A stretch of DNA of 64,000 nucleotides from an uncultured Gammaproteobacteria bacterium (GTDB taxonomy: Bacteria > Pseudomonadota > Gammaproteobacteria > Pseudomonadales > Azotimanducaceae), in NCBI GenBank assembly GCA_913045175.1, contig CAJWQG010000004.1, positions 26,986 to 90,985 of the forward strand, in the 5' to 3' direction. The first letter of the stretch is position 1, and each line of letters starts with the position of its first letter. A program made the position numbers and the translations under genes. A model generated the notes under the pieces. That model did not search any database. It was given only the letters and a program-made list of their open reading frames with translations, and was not told where the DNA came from. Of this stretch, positions 28,703 to 37,440 are shown in pieces.

Positions 28703-30297
28703 CCCGCGTCTTCAAGAATATATTCCGCACCTTTTTCAGCGATCATTACGGTTGGTGCGTTGGTATTGCCCGATGTGATACTGGGCATGATGGATGCATC
28801 GATGACCCGGAGATTTGATACTCCGTGAACCTGTAATCTATCGTCAACCACTGCCATTGGATCATTCCCCATCTTACAGGTGCCGACGGGATGAAAGATT
28901 GTTGTACCGAGGTCTCCCGCCGCCTGGGCGAGCTCCTCTTCGGTCTGGCAGCCTACACCTGGCTTTAGTTCCTGGGGGGAATAGCGTGCGAGTGCCTGAG
29001 CGGCCATGATTCGTCTGGTGTACGTTAATCCGGCGATTGCCACCTTACGGTCTGCTTCCGTGGAGAGGTAGTTAAGGTTGATTGCAGGATGATCTTCTGC
29101 CCTGTTACTGATTATTCGGACACTTCCTCGGCTCGTTGGTCTAAGATTGCACACGGATGGGGTGATGGCGTCAAACTTGTGCAGGGGTTCACCAAATTTA
29201 TCCAGCGAAAGGGGTTGAACGTGCCATTCCATATTGGCTGAAGGCTGATCTTCATCACTCTTGGCGAAAGCGCCAAGCTGTGATGGCGGCATGGTCAATG
29301 GCCCACTTCTTAGCAACGCATATTCCATAGCCATTGACGCGAGACCGACGATTGAATTGGCTCGGCGATTGAGCGTGGTGGTATTGCTGACTCCATAGAC
29401 TGTTCGGATTTGCAGATGATCCTGGAGATTCTCTCCTACACCCGGAAGCTCATGTTCGACATCAATGCCGCTATCGCGCAGCAACTCGCCGGACCCAATT
29501 CCCGATAACTGAAGTAGCTGGGGAGATCCGATCGATCCTGCCGCGAGGACGACCTCGCGCCTTGCTTGCATTGTTTCACTGGAACCGAATTCATCAACGA
29601 GTTGTATGCCGGTGGCACGCCGCTCGGAAATCATTACCTTGTGGACCTGCGCCTTGGTCATCACAGTGAGATTTGGACGAGACATTATCGGGCGCAGAAA
29701 GGCTTTTGTGCCGCTCCAACGAACACCGCGTCGCTGATTCATTTGAAAGTAGGCGTTGCCAAAGTTATTGCCGCGATTGAACTCTTCAATTTTAGGTATA
29801 CCGCACTCTTCAGCTGCGTCCCGCCAGGCCTCCAGAATCTCCCAGTTTACGCGACGCTCTTCGACCCGCAGTTCTCCGCCATTCCCATGAAACTCGTTGG
29901 CACCGTGCTGGTAGTCTTCAGAACGTTTAAACACGGGCAGCACTTCCTCCCAGGCCCAGCCGCGATTGCCTAGCTGTGACCAGTGGTCGTAATCACTCGC
30001 CTGTCCTCGCATGTAGATCATGGCGTTTATCGAAGAACAACCGCCCAGCACCTTGCCACGCGCATAGCCAATGGATCTGCCATTCAGGCCTGGTTCTGGC
30101 TCAGTTTCATAGCACCAATCGGTGCGAGGGTTATTGATGGTGTAGAGATAGCCCACTGGAATATCGATCCAGAAGTAGCTATCCGAATCGCCAGCCTCGA
30201 TTAGCAGGACCCGATTGTTTGGATCGGCAGTGAGGCGATTGGCGAGGACGCAACCTGCCGTGCCCGCACCAACGATGATGTAGTCGAATTCTTTCAT
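28699..30297 (-). CDS. GMC-family FAD oxidoreductase (choline/alcohol dehydrogenase type)
   Basis: 532 residues. The N-terminal ADP-binding fold is DYIIVGAGTAGCVLANRL. The GMC signature 1 region is GRSIGYARGKVLGGCSSINAM. The C-terminal active-site region has TIFHPVGTCKMG with the catalytic His, followed by SGNTNAPTVMIAEKGA. It resembles BetA-like alcohol dehydrogenases, which oxidise alcohols to aldehydes; no betaine genes are near, so choline is not assumed. Its start overlaps the stop of the lipoprotein hydrolase gene by one base (TAATG), placing it last in a symporter-hydrolase-GMC operon. The set could import and process one alcohol or ester substrate. Confidence 0.9.
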   Translation of the reverse strand: MKEFDYIIVGAGTAGCVLANRLTADPNNRVLLIEAGDSDSYFWIDIPVGYLYTINNPRTDWCYETEPEPGLNGRSIGYARGKVLGGCSSINAMIYMRGQASDYDHWSQLGNRGWAWEEVLPVFKRSEDYQHGANEFHGNGGELRVEERRVNWEILEAWRDAAEECGIPKIEEFNRGNNFGNAYFQMNQRRGVRWSGTKAFLRPIMSRPNLTVMTKAQVHKVMISERRATGIQLVDEFGSSETMQARREVVLAAGSIGSPQLLQLSGIGSGELLRDSGIDVEHELPGVGENLQDHLQIRTVYGVSNTTTLNRRANSIVGLASMAMEYALLRSGPLTMPPSQLGAFAKSDEDQPSANMEWHVQPLSLDKFGEPLHKFDAITPSVCNLRPTSRGSVRIISNRAEDHPAINLNYLSTEADRKVAIAGLTYTRRIMAAQALARYSPQELKPGVGCQTEEELAQAAGDLGTTIFHPVGTCKMGNDPMAVVDDRLQVHGVSNLRVIDASIMPSITSGNTNAPTVMIAEKGAEYILEDAG

Positions 30298-31937
30298 TAG
30301 CGTAATTCTGCGAAAACCTCATCGAGCATGTTAAGCCCACAGAGTGTATGAACGACACCCACCTTGTCTATGGCTTCGAAGATCAATCGAAAGCTGGTGG
30401 AATTACATTCGTCGCTGTGATGTATGATTGCAACGTTGCCATTCAACACTTCAAGAAAAGCGTCGGTGTTGGTGGCCGGCACCAGACGATCATACTCGGA
30501 ATGATACAGATGGAGTGTCGTGCCCGGATCGTTGAAGACTGATTCAGCGTTGGCGATATTGGTGAAACTGTTGAGTTGCAGTAGTGAGCGAAGGTTATCG
30601 TAGTCCGGACTCGCATCGAGGAAACCGGACACGAATCCGGCATCAAGCTCCTCATCATCGACGATGTCATCCAGAAATACCCCAACATCAGTAAATTCGA
30701 TCATACCAGGCAGAATCCGGTCAGTAGCGAAGGGCACGTGAGTCGCTGGGTCGACCAGGCTGCAGTAACCATCCCCGTTACATTCTTCGTTTACGGCCTG
30801 TAACACGCCGCGAAACGTTCTGTAGAGGTCAAAAGGTGCACCGCCAAGGTATACAGCAGATGCCTGTAGATTGGGGTGGTGGCGCAAAAGCTCCAGCCAG
30901 CTTGCTACAGCACTGTGTCCGCCCTGTGAATACCCGATAATATTGAGCGTAATGGTCTCATCGTTATAGAAGGGTGTATATGTATCATCTTGTAGTACTC
31001 GAAGGACAAAATCGATCGCGTTGGTGCCAGTCCTGTTCGCGAGTAGATAGGTTTCCGGTGCATCGTCTGTACTACCGCGTCCAAGATTATCGGGCGCTAT
31101 GACAAGGTAGCCGTGGGCTGCGAACAGATTGGCAAGGATGTACCAGGCGTCGCTATCTTCGAGCAAGGACGGTGTTGAGCCTGTCGCATGAGTTAACAGA
31201 ATGATCTGCTCCCGACTGATGAAATCATCTGTATTAGGGAAGGCTATAAGACCACTTAGATTGTGGGTAGCACTACCGTCGGGGTCGACAGACGAATACT
31301 CGACCTGTTGTGCGACGACGTCGGAACTAGCATTGGGACTAGCCAGGTTCTGCCAGGCGCTACTCGCGAGATCAACAATAAATGTCAGAATGACGAACTC
31401 TACCAGGGGTGGCAAGTCCAGCTCGTCCAGCAGTGCGCCAGCGATGTAGTTCGAGAACATTGTGTCTACGTCATCGGTGTTGATCTCCCGTGTCTGTAAT
31501 ACATTGAGACTGGGTAGGTCGCTTACGGTATCGAAAGTTATCGACCCCTCAAATGATTCGTTAGCGATAGTTGTGTTGACTGATATCTCCTGGCCTGCAG
31601 CGGTGGACGCTTCGGGGCACGTAAATTTGTGGTTGACCAGTTGATCCCCGCTCTGATTGGCCAGGTCCACCACATTCCGTAGCACGGTAAAAGTAGTGGC
31701 CTCACATGTCGATCTGAGATCGTAGTTAGCGTTCGCCTCGCCGTGATATACCAGATCGAAGCGTGCCTGATAGCCGGCAACATTACTCGTAGTGTTTCTC
31801 GGCATACTATCGAGAAACACGAGAGGAGAGGGTGGGTCAGGTTCAGGCGGCGTAATTGTAGTTTCGCTGTTGCCACCTCCGCCTTCACCGCAGGCAGCCA
31901 GGGTTATGCAGAGTATCGTTAACGGGATACGCTGCAT
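30297..31937 (-). CDS. Secreted alpha/beta-hydrolase lipoprotein
   Basis: 546 residues from ATG 31937; a TTG at 31946 is also possible. The N-terminus MQRIPLTILCITLAACGEGG is a lipoprotein signal with the lipobox LAAC, so the mature protein begins at Cys and is anchored in the envelope. A Pro-rich linker follows. The hydrolase domain has LTHATGSTPS, the nucleophile elbow GYSQGGHSA and a late HSEYDRLVPATNTDAF containing the probable acid residue. It looks like an extracellular esterase or lipase. It lies between the sodium symporter, 5 bp upstream, and the GMC oxidoreductase with one base overlap. Joint action on an imported ester or alcohol is inferred. Confidence 0.8.
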   Translation of the reverse strand: MQRIPLTILCITLAACGEGGGGNSETTITPPEPDPPSPLVFLDSMPRNTTSNVAGYQARFDLVYHGEANANYDLRSTCEATTFTVLRNVVDLANQSGDQLVNHKFTCPEASTAAGQEISVNTTIANESFEGSITFDTVSDLPSLNVLQTREINTDDVDTMFSNYIAGALLDELDLPPLVEFVILTFIVDLASSAWQNLASPNASSDVVAQQVEYSSVDPDGSATHNLSGLIAFPNTDDFISREQIILLTHATGSTPSLLEDSDAWYILANLFAAHGYLVIAPDNLGRGSTDDAPETYLLANRTGTNAIDFVLRVLQDDTYTPFYNDETITLNIIGYSQGGHSAVASWLELLRHHPNLQASAVYLGGAPFDLYRTFRGVLQAVNEECNGDGYCSLVDPATHVPFATDRILPGMIEFTDVGVFLDDIVDDEELDAGFVSGFLDASPDYDNLRSLLQLNSFTNIANAESVFNDPGTTLHLYHSEYDRLVPATNTDAFLEVLNGNVAIIHHSDECNSTSFRLIFEAIDKVGVVHTLCGLNMLDEVFAELR

Positions 31938-31942
31938 AAACG

Positions 31943-33505
31943 TCAAGCCTGCGCAGAAAACATTCCGTCCAGATGCTCTTGGGGGAGTGGCTGTGTTACT
32001 TTGGACACCGCGACTGTAAATGCGATGGAAACGATTTCACCCATGACAGCACAGGATACGGGGTTGGGTCCTTCTCCATGTAACCAGGTAACCCAATTGT
32101 GCAGTATTCCGGGTGCAAACCAATCTGGATTAATCATTTGCGTATAAATGATGGCAAAAGTGATGAATCCCGAAAGTAGTCCCGCGCAAGCGCCCTGCCG
32201 GGTTACGCCACGCCACAAAGCGCCTACTACAAGTGGCCCGGCGAATGCGGCCATCATTCCGCCAACGCCTATCCACACGATCATCGCGATGTTGAGGTCC
32301 ATCAGGAACCATGCCATGCACATACAGACAAGAAGTACTCCGACTGTTGATACACGACTGATCAGCAAGACGCGTTGATCCAATTCTTCTTCCGTCAGAT
32401 TGGGGTGAACCCTGGGAACAATAGTTCGCCGGTAGAGGTCGTTGGCGATTATCTGGGTTGATGACACCACCAGACCGTCCGCCGTACTCATGATGGCAGC
32501 CAGTACCCCGACACCAATCAGTGCTGCGAGCCAGGTTGGAAAGAGCTCAATAAATAACATCGGCAGCGCCTGGTTAGGGCTCGCGCCGTCCATGTATAGC
32601 GCATCACCAAGGAGAGCTCTGGCGAGCAGGCCACCGAGGCCCAGCATGCCCAGGGTTAGTCCGAAGATAAACGCGAGCTTTACGAATTGCATCTGCCCGT
32701 TACTATCCTTTAGCGCCCATAACTTGTTACCGAGGTGTGGCAGCAGGCCAAGCGGTATGTGGGCGAACACGATAACAAAGATGGACCACCAGGAGTGGTA
32801 GTAGGGTGTGTTGGGATTCAGCGGTGCTACAAGCGTCTCATCTTGTGCTTTCAGGTTGTTGATCATGCCGGAGAAGCCGCCATCAATACCGAATCCGAGA
32901 GCAACCAGAATGATCACCACCACTGCCAGTGCCAACATCATCGCGCCCTGGACGGCATCGGTCATGATATCCGCATGTGCACCGCCCATTACGACGTAGA
33001 ACAGCAACACAATGGTGGTGATAATCAGTGCCCAGCCCGATGACAGCCCGAGCATAATTTCGAACATAACAAGCCCGGAAACGAGCTGTCCCGCCAGGTA
33101 GAAAAACAGCACCAGTGACAAAAGCGAAACAAGTACACGTATGCCTTCTGACTGGTACCTGTCGCCCAGATACTCTGGAATAGACCGATTGCCAAACTTA
33201 TTACCGGAGTTGGCGATCAATCGCATGGAAATCAATATGCCGAAATAAACGCCGATGGGGTATAAAAAATTCCCCCAGTTAGATGCTGTGCCCCATTCAT
33301 AGGCAAGCGCTGGTGTGCCGAGAAATGTGGCGCCGCTTGCAGTGGATGCCGCAAAAGCCAGTGCCAGGAAGTAGGGTCCGTAAGAGCCACGCGCGGTAGC
33401 GAAATCGTCGGCGTGGTGAATGCGTTTACTGGCGATATAGCCTATGACTAGCATCAGGCCCACATAAAAGACCATGAAACACCATGACCAGGCGATTAGC
33501 GACAT
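31943..33505 (-). CDS. Sodium:solute symporter (SSS family)
   Basis: 520 residues with about 13 membrane helices. ADDFATARGSYGPYFLALAF, AASTASGATFLGTPALAYEWG and the mid-protein YVVMGGAHADIMTDAVQG are typical of SSS transporters of the pantothenate/proline/acetate group, and STADGLVVSSTQIIANDLYR is the conserved helix-8 sodium-site region. A strong ribosome site (AGGGGGAA) precedes ATG 33505. The substrate is not identifiable. It is the first gene of a three-gene minus-strand operon with a lipoprotein hydrolase and a GMC oxidoreductase. Confidence 0.9.
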   Translation of the reverse strand: MSLIAWSWCFMVFYVGLMLVIGYIASKRIHHADDFATARGSYGPYFLALAFAASTASGATFLGTPALAYEWGTASNWGNFLYPIGVYFGILISMRLIANSGNKFGNRSIPEYLGDRYQSEGIRVLVSLLSLVLFFYLAGQLVSGLVMFEIMLGLSSGWALIITTIVLLFYVVMGGAHADIMTDAVQGAMMLALAVVVIILVALGFGIDGGFSGMINNLKAQDETLVAPLNPNTPYYHSWWSIFVIVFAHIPLGLLPHLGNKLWALKDSNGQMQFVKLAFIFGLTLGMLGLGGLLARALLGDALYMDGASPNQALPMLFIELFPTWLAALIGVGVLAAIMSTADGLVVSSTQIIANDLYRRTIVPRVHPNLTEEELDQRVLLISRVSTVGVLLVCMCMAWFLMDLNIAMIVWIGVGGMMAAFAGPLVVGALWRGVTRQGACAGLLSGFITFAIIYTQMINPDWFAPGILHNWVTWLHGEGPNPVSCAVMGEIVSIAFTVAVSKVTQPLPQEHLDGMFSAQA

Positions 33506-33604
33506 CTGGGTTCCCCCTAAAAAACTTATACGAAATTTTTACAACACCCTATGTGAAATGGTGCCCTGAATTCAAGGTATACTTTTTGGGTTAGGAGGAG
33601 AGTT

Positions 33605-34126
33605 ATGGCGCATATCATCGAACCCGCTGCAAGTGGACGTGCCAAGTGTCGTGGTTGTGGCCAGGCGATCGCAAAAGGAGAACTGCGATTTGGTGAACGT
33701 CTGCCAAACCCTTTCGCTGACGATGGCGACATGACGCTGTGGTTTCATATCTTGTGTGCCGCATACAAGCGCCCTGAATCTATTGCCGAGGTCATTGATG
33801 ACTCAGGTGTTGAAGATGAGGCTAGCCTCAAGAAGATTATCGAATTTGGTATCGAACATCGGCGTCTGGCCAGAGTAAACGGTATTCAGAAAGCACCCAG
33901 TGCCCGAGCTCGATGTCGTAGCTGTCGCGAACCCATAGCTAAAGGAGACTGGCGAATTCTGCTGGTATATTTTGATGACGGCATGTTTAGTGCGTCAGGC
34001 TATGTGCATGTTGGGTGCGTGACGGAGTATTTCGAGACCGTGGATATCGTTGATCGCATTCTGCATTTCGAGAGTGAGACATTCACCGAGGAGGATATCG
34101 CCGAGTTCAGAGCCTTGATCTCCTGA
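33605..34126 (+). CDS. Small protein with two PARP-type zinc fingers
   Basis: 173 residues with two copies of a C2HC module. Copy 1 has Cys15, Cys18, His48, Cys51 (KCRGCGQAIAKGELRFGE, then WFHILC). Copy 2 has Cys104, Cys107, His135, Cys138 (RCRSCREPIAKGDWRI, then YVHVGC). Spacing C-x2-C-x29-H-x2-C and C-x2-C-x27-H-x2-C, the IAKG-L/W-R core and the aromatic residue before His match the zinc fingers with which eukaryotic PARP1 recognises DNA breaks (C-x2-C-x28-H-x2-C). No catalytic ADP-ribosyltransferase part is present. A helical linker (about 58-95) joins the two, and an acidic helix ends the protein. The ribosome site AGGAGGAG precedes ATG 33605. The gene is divergent from the symporter operon. 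The function is unknown; DNA-end or nick binding is the obvious hypothesis. Confidence 0.8.
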   Translation: MAHIIEPAASGRAKCRGCGQAIAKGELRFGERLPNPFADDGDMTLWFHILCAAYKRPESIAEVIDDSGVEDEASLKKIIEFGIEHRRLARVNGIQKAPSARARCRSCREPIAKGDWRILLVYFDDGMFSASGYVHVGCVTEYFETVDIVDRILHFESETFTEEDIAEFRALIS

Positions 34127-34190
34127 TTTCTTGCGGTACAACACGATATTATCGGCAGAATTTGAACCAAAAGTGAGGAACTAGAACGAG

Positions 34191-34568
34191 ATGTACAAAG
34201 ATGCACATGCTGTATTGGATACGTGGTTGTCAGGGGTGAACGCTGGCGAATTCGAGGCGGTGATCGGTCTGTATAACCCCAGAGCGATTCTGTTGCCGAC
34301 TTTCTCGAACAAGGTTCTGGCTGATCATGAATCGATACAGGGTTATTTTGAACAACTCGGTCGTCGCGGCAGTATATCGGTGGAGTTATTCGAGAGCACG
34401 GTCCATAGCCAGCACTATGCTGACAAAATAGAAGGTGTTGTGGGTGTCTATCGCTGGCACTTTGGTGATACGGACGAGCCAGCTGATGCTCGTTTCACGT
34501 TTACGGCAGATCTGAGTCAGCCGGCAACCATACTGCATCATCACTCCTCGGTTGTTCCGGGCTCATGA
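34191..34568 (+). CDS. NTF2-like / SnoaL-type small protein
   Basis: 125 residues in the NTF2-like cone fold, closest by eye to the calmodulin-kinase-II association-domain or SgcJ/EcaC group. It begins AHAVLDTWLSGVNAGEFEAV, then LYNPRAILLPTFSNKVLADH, and ends with paired strands RFTFTADLSQPATILHHHSS. These proteins are isomerases, hydrolases or binding modules, so the function is open. It starts 64 bp after the PARP-finger gene on the same strand and may share its transcript. A good ribosome site (GAGGAAC) precedes ATG 34191. Confidence 0.75.
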   Translation: MYKDAHAVLDTWLSGVNAGEFEAVIGLYNPRAILLPTFSNKVLADHESIQGYFEQLGRRGSISVELFESTVHSQHYADKIEGVVGVYRWHFGDTDEPADARFTFTADLSQPATILHHHSSVVPGS

Positions 34569-34681
34569 TCATCGCAGCGTTTCAGCTTTGCGCTCAGTAG
34601 TGAAATGTTCAACTGAGACGCTTCACGGCACTGGATTTGACCAGATCACGTATTGAATCGGGAATCGCCAGACCCGCCTGA

Positions 34682-34840
34682 ATGTTTGCATCAAGACCGC
34701 GCTCCAGTTTCTCGGCCGCTGATATCGCGATCGATACAGTCACGGAGTACCTACGCACGGATAACCTGCGCATCCTGCTGGTGGGGTTCGATGAACAGAT
34801 GAGTGAAATCTATCGCGAGAGGCTACAACGTTATCCGTGA
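34682..34840 (+). pseudogene. 3' remnant of a macro-domain (ADP-ribose hydrolase) gene
   Basis: From 34715 to TGA 34838-34840 the plus strand encodes AADIAIDTVTEYLRTDNLRI followed by LLVGFDEQMSEIYRERLQ. This aligns with the last helix-strand-helix of YmdB-type macrodomains, where relatives have AAEIAV-TV-EF ... VYFVCYDEEN-LYERLL. The rest of the domain, including the ADP-ribose pocket, is missing; upstream in frame there is only a short unrelated stretch from ATG 34682. I infer a deletion scar. It lies 114 bp after the NTF2-like gene and 10 bp before the convergent binding-protein gene. The interval 34569-34681 has no other gene I can support. Confidence 0.6.
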
Positions 34841-34850
34841 CAGGTAGTCT

Positions 34851-36716
34851 TTACTGAGAGACTGCCAGTTTTATGCGCGTTGCCTTTTCATCATCGAACC
34901 ACCAACTGTCTGGATAAGGCGCGGGGAATGCCTCGTCGTCTTCTGGACGAGAGAACTTGTCCCAGTAAACAACGCGTGGACCTGTGGCGGCGTTGAGTGG
35001 AATTTGATGAAAGTTCCACAGCAGTACTCGATCGAGTGCTCGGCATGCGGTAACCAGTGAATCCAGTGTCGTTGCCGACGCGGTAGCCTCAACCAACCAA
35101 TCAGTGACTGGGTTGTTGATGGCGGCATGGTTCTGATTGATGGGAGCATCGATGGCGTCGGAGTGAAAAGTCAGGTCCAGAATTAGCGGCGGAACCTCCA
35201 TGCTTAACTCGACAAGGTGTGCGTCGTAGTCTCGCTTCCGCATCCGATTGACGAATTGAATATCGTCAACCGTTCTGATTTTACCGGCTATCCCGAGCAT
35301 GCTGAGGGTGTTGATATACGGCAACAGGGTGCGATGTTCGCTAGGTGATCGAGAAAGAATTTCAATTGTAAATGGCTCGCCATGCTCATTGACAAGTTTG
35401 CCATCGTCTATTCGCCAACCGGCGCGCGTTAGAATATTACGTGCGAGCATCAATCCATCGCGGTCATAACCTATGCCGTCACTTCCTGGTAACGAGAAGG
35501 GTTTGTCAAATACCTGCGGGGGAAGCTGATCTTGATAGGGCAGTAATAGTTCGAGCTCCGCTTCGCTGGGCATACCAGCGGCAGCAAATATCGAGTTATG
35601 AAAATAGCTGGTAGCTCTGGTAAAAGCGTTGCCATGTAACACGCGGTTTTGCCAGTCGAAATCCAGTGCATAGACGAGCGCCTCTCGTACGCGAATGTCA
35701 TCAAATGGTGGTCTTTGGTTGTTTAGGATGAGAACGGAACTTGCGCCGGAGATCCGAGGATTTCCTCGTACGTGTTGCACCAGCCATCCTCTCTCCTTCG
35801 CTGGGATATCATAGGACTCCCGCCAATGGCGCACGTCATTTTCGCGCCAAACATCGAATAGCCCTTTGCGAAATGCTTCACGTGCGACGCCAGCGTCCCG
35901 GTAGACTTCATAGCGAATATGCTCAAAATTATACTTACCGCGATTCCCTGGTACGTTGCGTCCCCAGAACTCAGGATCCCTGGTATATTCAATGTACTGC
36001 CCCTTTATAACGTCAGTTACGCGGTAGGGTCCGCTGCCAACGGGTGGGTCCAGTGAACTCCGCGTCGCATCCCTTTTTGACCAGATATGCGCCGGTAGAA
36101 TATCGACGAAGCCAAAGAATTGTAGATTCGCGTACGGATCATTGGTTGTGTGAACAATGAACTCACGATCGTTTACGATTTCGATATCGCCAATCCAGTG
36201 CAGAAATGCCTTTCCAGCAGGGGTTCCAGCAAGCGCCTCAAAGGTAAATTTCACATCCTTTCCAGTCACCGGGACCCCATCGTGCCAGCGGGCTTCTGGT
36301 CTCATACGAAATGCGATGGAGCGCCGGTCTACCGCTATCGCTACCGATTCAGCGAGATTGCCGTAGAACGCATCAAGTTCATCTTCGGATCGGAGCAACA
36401 GCGAGTCATAGAGGTATTGAGTACCTGGCGCCTCGGTTGAGCCATGCCAGATCCCAGATGGATCCATGGGCGCCAGCGTGTCAAAGCTGGTCATTGATGC
36501 GAGCACTAGGGTACCACCCTTGGGTGCGTCAGGGTTGAGGTTTTCAAAATGGGCGAAATCTACCGGATACTTCAATTCATGAAGGTAGGAAATGCCATGC
36601 TTAAAGTCGTATTGATCGGCGAGCGTTCCGGGACAGACTATCAACAGCAGGATACCAATTGATCGCCCGAGGATAATCATTAGCGATCGTTGGTTCACTC
36701 TATGGATAGATAGCAT
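34851..36716 (-). CDS. Periplasmic oligopeptide-type solute-binding protein, YejA-like
   Basis: 621 residues. A signal peptide around RSLMIILGRSIGILLLIVCPGTLADQ is followed by the family 5 binding-protein fold. The opening HELKYPVDFAHFENLNPDAP and KGGTLVLASMTSFDTLAPM is close to YejA, and EARWHDGVPVTGKDVKFTFE is the SBP_bac_5 hallmark. YejA feeds peptides to the YejBEF ABC transporter; no permease or ATPase gene lies beside it here, so it either works with distant components or is an orphan. It is convergent to the macro-domain remnant. Confidence 0.88.
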   Translation of the reverse strand: MLSIHRVNQRSLMIILGRSIGILLLIVCPGTLADQYDFKHGISYLHELKYPVDFAHFENLNPDAPKGGTLVLASMTSFDTLAPMDPSGIWHGSTEAPGTQYLYDSLLLRSEDELDAFYGNLAESVAIAVDRRSIAFRMRPEARWHDGVPVTGKDVKFTFEALAGTPAGKAFLHWIGDIEIVNDREFIVHTTNDPYANLQFFGFVDILPAHIWSKRDATRSSLDPPVGSGPYRVTDVIKGQYIEYTRDPEFWGRNVPGNRGKYNFEHIRYEVYRDAGVAREAFRKGLFDVWRENDVRHWRESYDIPAKERGWLVQHVRGNPRISGASSVLILNNQRPPFDDIRVREALVYALDFDWQNRVLHGNAFTRATSYFHNSIFAAAGMPSEAELELLLPYQDQLPPQVFDKPFSLPGSDGIGYDRDGLMLARNILTRAGWRIDDGKLVNEHGEPFTIEILSRSPSEHRTLLPYINTLSMLGIAGKIRTVDDIQFVNRMRKRDYDAHLVELSMEVPPLILDLTFHSDAIDAPINQNHAAINNPVTDWLVEATASATTLDSLVTACRALDRVLLWNFHQIPLNAATGPRVVYWDKFSRPEDDEAFPAPYPDSWWFDDEKATRIKLAVSQ

Positions 36717-36768
36717 GCGGCGTATTTATAGATAACCTGCAATTAAATGCAAGGTCATTCGTTCGAAC

Positions 36769-37185
36769 TCAGAGGAGGTGTGCGTTGCGCCACTCCAGGG
36801 AATCAGTATTCATGCGGTCAAGGATCTCAATGCCCATGTGGAACTCATTGCTCTCTTCCCAGCTGACCCAGCGTAGGTCACCTTTTAGATAAAGTTTCTG
36901 GTCGCGGCCATGGATGCCGATCCACATCTCGAAAGTTGCGCCCTCTATAAGATCCCTCATCTGCTCTGCACAAACTCTTACTCCGCTAGCAGAGGTGTTA
37001 ATGACATCTGCATGAAACGCTTTACCGATCAATGTGCTGTCGTGTGCATCAATGACCTGCATTAGTGCCCTGCCTGTGGTTAGGGCTCGATGTTCTTTTC
37101 GCTTGTCTATTGTTTGCTGGCCGACTACTTGCTCAACTATTTCTTCAACTACGTCAGTCAACACGGGGATGGCAGACATATTCAC
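36769..37185 (-). CDS. PilZ-domain protein
   Basis: 138 residues. RKEHRALTTGRALMQVID carries the RxxxR c-di-GMP-binding motif in the form R-K-E-H-R, and the second motif (D/N)xSxxG appears as NTSASGVRV. The C-terminal strands DLRWVSWEESNEFHMGIEIL complete the beta barrel. Such single-domain proteins act as c-di-GMP receptors, controlling motility or surface polymers. It is divergent from the CBS-domain gene across a 255-bp control region. No other c-di-GMP gene is nearby. Confidence 0.85.
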   Translation of the reverse strand: MNMSAIPVLTDVVEEIVEQVVGQQTIDKRKEHRALTTGRALMQVIDAHDSTLIGKAFHADVINTSASGVRVCAEQMRDLIEGATFEMWIGIHGRDQKLYLKGDLRWVSWEESNEFHMGIEILDRMNTDSLEWRNAHLL

Positions 37186-37261
37186 ATTCCTTAAGTTGAT
37201 TCGTTGATATTAATAAGCGAGTTTCGTGCCAATACTGAAAACTATTGTTAAAACAGCTAGT

Positions 37262-37278
37262 TACGCCTTCCCGGCGTA
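37262..37278 (+). terminator. Short GC hairpin followed by T-rich tail
   Basis: TACGCC (37262-37267), loop TTCCC, GGCGTA (37273-37278), then GTTTTATT. It has the form of a small intrinsic terminator on the plus strand but lies between divergently transcribed genes. It could end a short RNA or attenuate transcription; no such RNA is otherwise visible. Confidence 0.4.
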
Positions 37279-37373
37279 GTTTTATTGGCGTAGCGAGGTG
37301 CGAATTCGTGACAAAAATTGCCGGCGGGAGTCAGGTTGTGACAGTTGTCCAAATGTTATCAAAATGAATCCTA

Positions 37374-37422
37374 TTGATACGGATCAAGTCATCGAGTAGC
37401 CACAACCGCTAATCTAAGGACT
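37374..37422 (+). promoter_or_regulatory. FNR/Anr-dependent class II promoter
   Basis: TTGAT-acgg-ATCAA at 37374-37387 is a perfect FNR/Anr box. A -10-like TAATCT lies at 37410-37415. A start near 37422 would place the box centre at -41.5, the standard position for FNR-type activators at class II promoters. The CBS-domain gene begins 19 bp later behind an AAAGGAG ribosome site. Induction under low oxygen is therefore expected. Confidence 0.75.
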
Positions 37423-37440
37423 AGTTGAAAGGAGAAAGGT

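Noticed and set aside
34609..34740. Minus-strand frame ending IPDSIRDLVKSSAVKRLS opposite the macro-domain remnant
   Set aside because: It partly overlaps the macro-domain homology, has no recognisable family and only a GTG start without ribosome site. It might be another gene scar but I cannot support it.
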